DNA of 64,000 bases from GWB2-37-7 sp942492835 (lineage in GTDB: Bacteria > Bacillota > Clostridia > Lutisporales > Lutisporaceae). The translations under genes were made by a program, and so were the position numbers. Positions 30,401-42,400 of the stretch are shown here, one piece after another. Under the pieces are notes generated by a model. The model was given only the letters and a program-made list of their open reading frames with translations. It was not told where the DNA came from and did not search any database. Numbering within the stretch: the first letter of the stretch is position 1; the number at the start of each line of letters is the position of its first letter. The DNA is taken from assembly GCA_942492835.1 (NCBI GenBank), contig OW818645.1, positions 1-64,000 on the forward strand. Direction: 5' to 3'.

Positions 30401-33400
30401 TGTAGAACTGGAAAATAGCATTAGTATAGGCATACAATACTGTACAAAGCTATTTAGCAGGGCTACAATAATGAGAATGTACAAGCATTTAGAGAACATA
30501 ATACAAGCAGTGACAGAAAATATAGATATTAAACTATCAGAAGTAGAAATACTGACAGCGGAAGAAAAACAAAAAATACTAATAGACTTTAATAACACAA
30601 AAGCAGATTATCCTAAGAATAAAACAATACAGCAACTATTTGAAGAACAGGTAGAGAGAACTCCTAACAACATAGCAGTATTATATGAGGATAAGCAGCT
30701 TACTTATAGAGAGTTAAACGAGAAAGCAAATCAGCTGGCAGGGGTATTAAGAAATAAAGGTGTAGTTGCAGACAGCATAGTAGGTATAATGGCAAATAGA
30801 TCCTTAGAAATGGTAATAGGTATAATAGGTATTCTAAAAGCAGGCGGTGCATATCTGCCTATAGACCCATACTATCCAAAGGAAAGAGTAGACTATATGC
30901 TACAGGATAGCGGAGCTAAGTTGCTTTTAATACAGAAGCATTTGAAGGATTGTGTATCAAATAGTATAGATACAATAAGTATAGATGAAGCTTCAATATA
31001 TGAAGGAGATAATAAGAATCTGGAAATAATAACTGAGCTCAATAATCTTGCTTATGTAATATATACATCAGGCTCAACAGGCAAGCCTAAGGGAGTAATG
31101 ATTGAACATAGAAATATAAATAATTCCATATGTTCTCTAATGAAGGAATATAGGCTTTGTCAGAATGATAGCATATTACATGTAATTTCCTTTGCATTTG
31201 ATGGCTTTGTAACAACCCTTTTTACACCCATACTTTCAGGTGCTAAAGTGGTATTTATGAAAGATGAGGACTCAAAAAATCCAATATCCATTAAAGAACA
31301 TATAAATAGATATGGCATAACACGTTTTACAAGTGTACCAACACTATATTCTGCTTTATTAGAAGCTTCAGATAAAGAAGATTTGGAAACATTGAGGATT
31401 GTAACACTAGCAGGAGAAAATACAAGTGAAAGCCTTATAAAGAAAAGCAAGAATATAATGCCTAACGTAGAGATAATAAATGAATATGGGCCTACAGAAA
31501 ATAGTGTAGTAACAACCATATCAAGAGATATACAAGCTGGAAAGAAAGTAACCATAGGAAAACCAATAGCAAATACAAAGGTATACATAGTAGATAAGAA
31601 TAATAAGCTTCAACCAATAGGAGTACCAGGAGAACTATGCATAGCAGGGGAAGGATTGGCAAGAGGATATCTCAACAACTTAGAGCTGACAGTAGAAAAG
31701 TTTGTAGATAGTCCATTTGAGCTAGAAACAAGAATGTACCATACAGGAGATTTGGCAACCTGGTTACCTGATGGGAATATAGAGTATCTTGGAAGGATAG
31801 ACCATCAAGTAAAGATAAGAGGATTTAGAGTAGAGCTTGGAGAGATAGAAAATAAACTTCTAAGCCATGAAGCAATAAAAGAGAGCGTGGTAATTGCAAG
31901 AGATGATAAAAGTGAAAATAAGTATCTATGTGCATATGTAGTAGGAGAGAAAGAACTGACGGTATTAGAGTTAAGAGAGCATTTATCCAAAGATTTACCT
32001 GACTACATGATACCATTATATTTCATACAGCTGAACAAGTTGCCACTGACATCTAATGGAAAAATTGATAAAAAAGCACTGCCTGAGCCAGATGGGAGTA
32101 TATCTACAGGAACAGAATATGAAGCACCAAGAAACAGCACAGAAGAAAAGCTTGTGAAGGTATGGGAAGATGTATTAGGAATAGAACGAGTAGGGATAAA
32201 TGATAACTTCTTTGCACTTGGGGGAGATTCAATAAAGGCAATCCAGGTAGCGGCAAGAATGCAAAAATATCAGCTTAAGCTGGAAGTAAAATATATTATT
32301 AAGAACCCAACGATAAAAGAACAATCAAGATACGTTGTAAAAAATAGTAGAAAAGCAGAGCAAGGCTTAGTTACAGGTGAGATAGAACTGACACCTATAC
32401 AAAGATGGTTCCTTGATACAAACTTTACAGACAAGCATCATTGGAATCAATCAGTAATGCTGTATAGGGAAGAGGGTTTCTATGAAGAAGCTCTAACCAA
32501 AGCTTTTGATAAGCTTGTGGAACATCATGATATATTAAGAACTGTATACGAAGAAAAGCAAGGAAATATAAGACAAATTAATAGAGAAAAGGATGGAGAC
32601 TTCTTCACACTAGAAGTATTTGATTTAACACATATAGACAATAAAGAGGATATAGCAGCAAAAATAAAAGAAAAGGCAAATAACATACAAGGAAGCATTG
32701 ATTTAGTCAATGGATCATTGATAAAGCTGGGTTTGTTCAAAACAAAGCATGGGGATCATTTGCTGATTGTAATACACCACCTTGTTGTAGATGGTGTATC
32801 ATGGAGAATAATATTTGAAGACCTGAGCATAGCATATAAGCAAGCAATAAACGGTGAAAGAATAGTGCTTCAAGAAAAGACTGATTCCTTTAAGCTATGG
32901 AGTGAGGAGCTACGAAAATATGCAAACAGCAGCAAGTTAATAAAAGAATTGCCATACTGGAGAAAAATCCAGGAAAGCGACATATCAGCAATACCGAAGG
33001 ATTTAGATTTTGACAGCTATATATCAAATGATAAAAGAACTATATCAATAGATTTTACAGAGAAAGAGACAGAACAGCTAATAAAGCAAGTAAACAGAGC
33101 ATATGGAACAGAGATAAATGATATACTTCTTACAGCATTAGGAGCAGCAATAAAGGAATGGTCAGGAAATGAGAAAGTACTGATAGACCTAGAAGGACAT
33201 GGAAGAGAGCTTAAGCTTGCAGATGTTGACATATCAAGAACAGTAGGCTGGTTTACCTCAACATATCCTGTAATACTTGATATGACAGGAATAAGGGATA
33301 GAGGATATCAAATAAAGAAAACAAAAGAAAGCTTAAGACATATACCAAATAAAGGAATAGGCTATGGGATATTAAAATATCTGACAAAACCTGAAAATAG

Positions 33401-36400
33401 AGAAGGGGTAAGCTTTAACAGAAATGCAGAAATAAGCTTTAACTATTTGGGACAGTTTGACAATGATGTAAATACAGAAGTGTTTAAAGCATCAAATATG
33501 CCATTAGGCAATAGTGTAAGTTTGAGAAGTGAAAAAACCTATAGTATAGATATAAGCGGAATAATAACTGGTGGAAGGCTTGTACTAGGCTTTAGCTATA
33601 ACAAAAATGAATATGCAGAAGAAACTATAAAGAAAATCACAGAAATATATAGCAACAATTTGAGAGAAATAATAGAGCACTGTATAGAAAAAGAAGCTAC
33701 AGAAATCACACCAAGCGATACAAGAGCAAAGAACATGAGCCTAGAAGAGTTGGATTCTCTAATAGAAACACTAGGAAAATCAGGGATAGAGAGAAAGGCT
33801 ATAGAAGATATATATCCATTATCACCTGTGCAAGAAGGAATGCTGTTCCATGCATTATTGGATAAGAACTCTCATGCATATTTTGAACAGACAGTACTGA
33901 AAATAGAAGGTGAACTGGATATAGATGTATTTGAGAAAAGTCTAAACAATATAATCCAAAAACATGAGGTGCTAAGAACTTCATTTGTATACGAAGGCAT
34001 AGGAAAGCCTGTGCAGGTAGTTCTAAGTAAAAGAAAAGCTAATATAAGCTATGAGGATATTACTTCTATAGAGCAAGAAAGAAAAGCAGAATACATAGAG
34101 CAGTTAAAGGAAGCTGATAGAGAAAACAGCTTTGACCTAACAAAGGATACTCTAATAAGGGCAACTATAATAAAGGAAGCTGAAACAAAATATCATATAG
34201 TCTGGAGCTTCCACCACATAATAATGGATGGTTGGTGCTTGTCATTAATAATGAAAGACTTCTTTGAAAGCTATTCTTTAATAAAAGCAGGAAATACAAT
34301 AGATATAGGTAAGTCTGAGGCATATGGAAGCTTTATAGAATGGCTGGAACAACAAGAAAAGGAAAATGCAATAAAATATTGGGAAGAGTACTTAGAAGGA
34401 TATGAACAACAAGCAGCAATACCTTTAAAAATAACAACTGTTGATAGAGAAGTAAATAGAACAGATGTAGTACAAATTGTTCTGAATGAAGAGTTAACAG
34501 AGGGACTGGTTAAGATCGCTCAAAATTCAGGAGTAACATTAAATACAGTAGTACAGGCAATGTGGGGAATTCTACTGCAAAAATATAACAATGTAGAAGA
34601 TGTTGTGTTTGGGGCAGTAGTATCTGGAAGACCAGAAGAGATAAAAGGAATAGAAGAAATAGTAGGACTGTTCATAAATACAATACCTGTAAGGATAAAA
34701 CAGGATAAACAAAGCACCTTTAAAGAATTGATAAAAGAGCTACAGAATAAATCAATAGAAGCATCAAAATATGACTATATGCCATTAGCAGAAATACAAA
34801 GCAATAGTGAATTAAGGCAGAACCTATTTGACCATATAATGGTATTCGAGAACTATCCGGTAGAAAAAGAAGTACAGGCACAATCAAGAGAAAGAAATAT
34901 TGGGTTTAATATAAGAAATGTAGAAGTTTACGAACAAACAAACTACGACTTTGGAGTAGTAGTCATACCAGGAAAGGAAATAGCATTAAAGCTAACCTAT
35001 AATACAAGTGTATATGAGGAAGAAAATATAAGAAAAATAGAAGGACATTTTACTCAAATAGCAGAAAGCGTTGTAGAAGATGCAGAAGTAAAGATATCAG
35101 AGGTAGAAATACTGACAGAGGAAGAAAGACAGCAAATATTAATAGACTTTAACAACACAGCAGTAGACTATACAAATGACAAGGCAATATACCAGCTGTT
35201 TGAAGAGCAGGTAGAGAGAAGCCCTGACAGCATAGCATTAATGTATGAGGATAGAAGTCTCACATACAGGGAGTTAAACGAGAGAGCTAATCAGCTGGCA
35301 AGGGTACTTAGAAATATAGGAGTAAAGTCAGATAATATAATAGGAATAATGGTAGAAAGATCCTTAGAGATGATAGTAGGTATAATTGGTATTCTAAAAG
35401 CAGGATGTGCATACCTTCCAATAGATCCCGAATATCCGCAAGATAGAATAGAGTATATGCTTCAAGATAGCGGAGCTAGAATATTACTGACACAATCAGC
35501 ATTATCTAATAGAATCGTTTTAAAGCAGGAAGTATTAATATTGGATGACAGCACTCTGTACAAAGGAGATAATACAAACTTAGATAAGGTAAATAAATCA
35601 AATGATTTAGCCTATATAATATATACTTCAGGTTCTACAGGCAAGCCTAAGGGAGTAATGATTGAACATAGAAATGTATACAATTCGATATATTCACGTA
35701 TGAAGGAATATGAACTTGGACAGAAAGATAATGTATTACAATTGTTCTCCTTTGCATTTGATGGCTTTGTAACAAGCTTTTTTACACCGATACTGTCAGG
35801 CTCCAGAGTTATATTGATGAAGGATGAAGACTCGAAAAATCCAATATGCATCAAAGAACATATAAAAAGATATGGTATAACTCATTTCATTACTGTACCA
35901 TCACTATACTCTGCTATATTGGAATGTTCAGATAAAAAAGAGCTGGAAACATTAAGGATTATAACACTGGCAGGAGAAAATACAAGTGAAAGCCTTATAA
36001 AACAAAGCAAGGCTATAAAGCCTGATTTGGAAATAGTAAATGAATATGGGCCTACAGAAAACAGTGTAGTAACCACCATATTAAGAGATATGAAAATTGG
36101 AAAAAAAGTAACCATAGGAAAACCAATAGCAAATACAAAGGTATATATATTAGATAAGAATAGCAAGTTACAGCCAACTGGCGTAGCAGGAGAGCTATGT
36201 ATAGCAGGAGCAGGGCTTGCTAGAGGATACTTAAATAGACCTGAATTAACAACAGAAAAGTATGTGGACAACCCATTTAAGCTAGGAGATAGGATGTACC
36301 ATACAGGAGACCTGGCAAGATGGCTGCCTGATGGAAACATAGAATTCTTAGGAAGAATAGATAATCAAGTAAAGATAAGAGGCTATAGAATAGAGCTAGG

Positions 36401-39400
36401 AGAAATAGAGAATAAACTCCTAAGTCATGAAGCAGTAAAAGAAACAGTAATAATATCAAGAGATGATAATGATGGAAGCAAGTATCTATGCGCATATGTA
36501 GTAGGAGATAAAGAATTGACCGTGTTAGAGTTAAGAGAACATCTATCCAAAGATTTACCTGACTACATGATACCATCATACTTTATACAGCTGGAAAAAC
36601 TGCCACTGACATCAAATGGCAAGGTGGACAGAAAGGCATTACCAGAGCATGATGGAAGTGTAAATTCAGGAGTAGAATATATTGCACCAAGAAATGAGAT
36701 AGAAAAAAAGCTGGTAAGCATATGGCAAGAAGTATTAGGAATAGAAAGTATAGGAATTAGTGACAACTTCTTTGCACTTGGAGGAGACTCAATAAAGTCA
36801 ATACAGATATCAGCAAGAATGCAAAAATATCAGCTTAAGCTGGAAGTAAAATATATAATGCAGAACCCAACAATAAAAGAACTATCAAAATATGTAGTCA
36901 AAAATAGTAGAAAAGCAGAGCAAGACTTAGTTACAGGTGAGATAGAACTTACACCAATACAAAGATGGTTCTTTGATACAAACTTTACAGACAAGCATCA
37001 TTGGAATCAATCAGTAATGCTGTATAGGGAAGATGGCTTCTACGAAGAAGCACTAACCAAAGCTTTTGATAAGCTTGTGGAACATCATGATATATTAAGA
37101 ACTGTATATGAAGAAAAGCAAGGAAATATAAAACAAATTAATAGAGAAAAGGATGGAGACTTCTTTACATTAGAAGTAATTGATTTAACACATATAGACA
37201 ATAAAGAGGATATCGCAGAAAAAATAAAAGAAAAGGCAAATAATATTCAACGTAGCATTGATTTAAGCAATGGACCATTGATAAAGCTGGGATTGTTTAA
37301 GACAAAGCATGGAGATCATTTGCTAATAGTAATACACCACCTTGTAGTAGACGGTGTATCATGGAGAATAATATTTGAAGACTTGGATATAGCATATAAG
37401 CAAGCAATAAATAGTGAAAGAATAGTGCTTCAAGATAAGACTGATTCCTTTAAGCTATGGAGTGAGGAGCTACGAAAATATGCAAACAGCAGCAAGTTAT
37501 TAAAAGAATTGCCATACTGGAGAAAAATAGAAGAAAGCGACATATCAGCAATACCGAAGGATTTAGATTCTGACAGCTATATATCAAATGATAAAAGAAC
37601 TATATCAATAGATTTTACAGAGAAAGAAACAGAACAGCTAATAAAGCAAGTAAACAGAGCATATGGAACAGAGATAAATGACATACTTCTTACAGCATTA
37701 GGAACAACAATAAAGGAATGGTCAGGGAATGAAAAAGTACTAATAGACCTTGAAGGACATGGAAGAGAGCTTAAGCTTGAAGATGTTGATATATCAAGAA
37801 CAGTAGGCTGGTTTACCTCAACATATCCTGTAATACTTGATATGACAGGAATAAGGGATAGAGGCTATCAAATAAAGAAAACAAAAGAAAGCTTAAGACA
37901 TATACCTAATAAAGGAATAGGCTATGGGATATTAAAATATCTGACAAAGCCTGAAAATAGAGAAGGGATAAGCTTTAACAGATATGCAGAAATAAGCTTT
38001 AACTACTTGGGACAGTTTGACAATGATGTAAATACAGAAGTGTTTAAAGCATCAAATATGCCATTAGGTAATAGTGTAAGTTTGAGAAGTGAAAAAACTT
38101 ATAGTATAGATATAAGCGGAATAATAACTGGTGGAAGACTTGGACTAGGCTTTAGTTATAACAAAAATGAATATGCAGAAGAAACTATAAAGAAAATCAC
38201 AGAAATATATAGTTGTGAGCTGAGAGAAATAATAGAGCACTGTATAGAAAAAGAAGCTACAGAAATAACGCCATGCGATACAAGAGCAAAGAATATGAGC
38301 CTAGAAGAGTTGGATTCTCTAATAGAAACTCTAGGAAAATCAGAGATAGATAAAAAAACTATAGAAGATATATATCCATTATCACCTATGCAGGAAGGAA
38401 TGCTTTTCCACGCATTATTGGATAAGAACTCTCATGCATATTTTGAACAGACAGTACTTGAAATAGAAGGTGAACTGGATATAGATGTATTTGAGAAGAG
38501 TCTAAACAATATAATACAAAAACATGAGGTGCTAAGAACTGCATTTGTATACGAAGGCATAGGAAAGCCTGTGCAGGTAGTTCTAAGTAAAAGAAAAGCA
38601 AATATAAGCTATGAGGATATTACTTCTATAGAGCAAGAAAGAAAAGCAGAATACATAGAGCAGTTAAAGGAAGCTGATAGAGAAAACAGCTTTGACCTAA
38701 CAAAGGATACTCTAATAAGGGCAACCATAATAAAGGAAGCTGAAAGAAAATATCATATAGTGTGGAGCTTCCACCACATAATAATGGATGGTTGGTGCTT
38801 GTCATTAATAATGAAGGATTTCTTTAAAAGCTATTCTTCAATAAAAACAGGAAATACAGTAGATATAGGCAAGTCCGAAGCTTATGGAAGCTTCATAGAA
38901 TGGCTGGAAGAACAAGAAAAGAAAGATGCTGCTAGATATTGGGAAAAGTACCTAGAAGGATATGAACAGCAGACAGCAATACCGTTAAAAAGAACAACTG
39001 TTGATAGAGAATTAAATAGAACAAAAGTAGTACAATTTGTTCTGAAGAAAGAATTAACAGAGGGGCTAGTAAAGGTAGCTCAAAATTCAGGAGTAACATT
39101 AAATACGGTAGTACAAGCAATGTGGGGAATGTTACTTCAAAAATATAACAATGTAGAAGATGTTGTATTTGGGGCAGTAGTATCTGGAAGACCAGAAGAG
39201 ATAAAAGGAATAGAAGAAATAGTAGGTTTGTTCATAAATACAATACCTGTAAGGGTAAGACAGGATAAACAAAGCACCTTTAAAGAATTGATAAAAGAGC
39301 TACAGAATAAATCAATAGAAGCATCCAAATATGACTATATGCCATTAGCAGAAATACAAAGCAATAGTGAATTAAAACAGAACCTATTTGACCATATAAT

Positions 39401-42400
39401 GGTATTTGAGAACTATCCAGTAGAAAAAGAAGTGCAGGCACAATCAAGAGAAAGAAATATTGGGTTTAAAATAAAAAATGTAGAAGTATATGAGCAAACA
39501 AACTACGACTTTGGAGTAGTAGTCATACCAGGAAAGGAAATAGCATTAAAGCTAACCTATAATACAAGTGTATATGAGGAAGAAAATATAAGAAAAATAG
39601 AAGGGCATTTTAAAAGTATAGCAGATAAAGTTGTAGAAGATGCAGAAGTGAAGATATCAGAGGTAGAAATACTGACAGAAGAAGAAAGGCAGCAAATATT
39701 AATAGACTTTAACAACACAAAAATAGACTATCCAAAGGACAAGACAATACATCAGCTGTTTGAAGAACAGGTAGAGAGAACCCCTGACAATATAGCGGTA
39801 GTATATGAGGATAGAAGTCTCACATATAGGGAGTTAAATGAGAAAGCAAATCAGTTGGCAAGGGTATTAAGAGGCAAGGGAGTAAGCACTGATAATATAG
39901 TAGGAATAATGGTAGAAAGATCCTTAGAGATGATAGTAGGTATAATTGGTATTCTAAAAGTAGGATGTGCATACCTTCCAATAGATCCCGAATACCCACA
40001 GGGCAGAATAGAGTATATGCTTCAAGATAGCGGAGCTAGAATATTACTGACACAATCAGCATTATCTAATAGAATCGTTTTAAATCAGGAAGTATTTATA
40101 TTAATATTGGATGACAACATGCTATATACAGGAGATAATACAAACCTAGATAAGGTGAATAAATCAAATGATTTAGCCTATATAATATATACTTCAGGTT
40201 CTACAGGCAAGCCTAAGGGAGTAATGATTGAACATAGAAATGTATACAATTCGATATATTCACGTATGAGGGAATATGAGCTTGGACATAAAGATAACGT
40301 ATTACAATTGTTCTCCTTTGCATTTGATGGCTTTGTAACAAGCTTTTTTACACCGATACTGTCAGGCTCCAGAGTTATATTGATGAAGGATGAGGACTCC
40401 AAGAATCCTGTATCTATAAAAGAGTATATAAAAAGATATGGTATAACTCATTTTATCACCGTACCATCACTATACTCTGCTATATTGGAATGTTCAGATA
40501 AAGAAGAACTGGAAACATTAAGGATTGTAACACTAGCAGGGGAAAATACAAGTGAAAGCCTTATAAAACAAAGCAAGTCTATAAAGCCTGATTTGGAAAT
40601 AGTAAATGAATATGGGCCTACAGAAAACAGTGTAGTAACCACCATATCAAGAGATATGAAAATTGGAAAAAAAGTAACCATAGGAAAACCAATAGCAAAT
40701 ACAAAGGTATATATATTAGATAAGAATAGCAAGCTACAGCCAACTGGCGTAGCAGGAGAGCTATGTATAGCAGGAGCAGGGCTTGCTAGAGGATACTTAA
40801 ATAGACCTGAATTAACAACAGAAAAGTATGTGGACAACCCATTTAAGCTAGGAGAGAAAATGTACCATACAGGAGACCTGGCAAGATGGCTGCCTGATGG
40901 AAACATAGAATTCTTAGGAAGAATAGATAATCAAGTAAAGATAAGAGGCTATAGAATAGAGCTAGGAGAAATAGAGAATAAACTCCTAAGCCATGAAGCA
41001 GTAAAAGAGACAGTAGTAATAGCAAGAGATGACGATAGAGGAAGCAAGTATCTATGCGCATATGTAGTAGGAGATAAAGAACTGACCGTATTAGAGTTAA
41101 GAGAACATCTATCTAAGGATCTACCTGACTACATGATACCATCATATTTTATACAGCTGGAAAAACTGCCACTGACACCAAACGGCAAGGTGGATAGAAA
41201 GGCATTACCAGAGCCTGATGGAAGTATAAATTCAGGAGTAGAATATATTGCACCAGAAAGTGAAGTAGAAGAGAAACTTGCAGCAATATGGCAAGAAATA
41301 CTTGGCATAGAAAAGGTAGGCTTAAACGATAATTTCTTCTCACTAGGTGGAGATTCTATCAAAGCTATACAAGTAACCTCAAGACTCTATCAATATAATA
41401 TGAAATTGGATATTAAGCAAATAATTCAGAATCAGACTATAAGCAAAATAAGTAAATATGTTGAGCATATCAGCTATAAGTCTAGTCAAGAAATTGTTAC
41501 TGGAGAGACTAAGCTAACGCCGATACAGAAATGGTTCTTTGAATGCAACTTTACAGATAAGCACCATTGGAATCAAGCAATAAGTTTAAATGCTATAAAA
41601 GGTTTTGATGAGAGTATTATAAATAAAGTATTTACAAAGATATTAGAGCATCATGATGTACTAAGGGCTACATATGAAATTAATAGACAAGAGGCTAGGC
41701 AAATTATAAAACCTATAAACGAACATATGTATGATTTTGAGGTATATGACTTTAGAAATAAATCTGATTATTTAGATTGCATTAAATCAAAATCAAGCGA
41801 GGTACAAGCAAGTATTAATTTAGAAGAAGGTCCATTAGTAAAGCTTGCACTATTTAAAACTATAGAAGGAGATTATCTATTAATCGCTATACATCACCTA
41901 GCAGTTGATGGCGTGTCATGGAGAATAATCATGGAAGATTTTGCTGCTGGTTATAATCAATGCTTAAATAATCAAAATATAGAGTTTCAACTAAAAACTG
42001 ACTCCTATAAGGCATGGGTTGAAATGCTGAACAGTTATAGCAGTAGTGACGAAATATCAAAGGAAATAGAATACTGGACAGCTTTAGAAAACAGTAATGT
42101 TGTTCCCCTAAGTGATTCTATATCTGATTATTTAGTAACAAAAGACTCATTGACAGTGTCATATAAATTAAAAGATATCGAATCGGTGTCAATAGAGTTT
42201 AATGAGGAGCAAACAGAGAAGCTGCTAAAGGAAGTAAATAGTACATATAACACAGAAATAAATGATATATTGCTATGTGCATTAGGTTGTGCTTTAAAGA
42301 AATGGACAGGAAATACTAGCATACTAGTTGAGCTAGAAGGTCATGGACGAGAAGAAAATATTGGCAATATCAACATTAAAAGAACGGTGGGATGGTTTAC

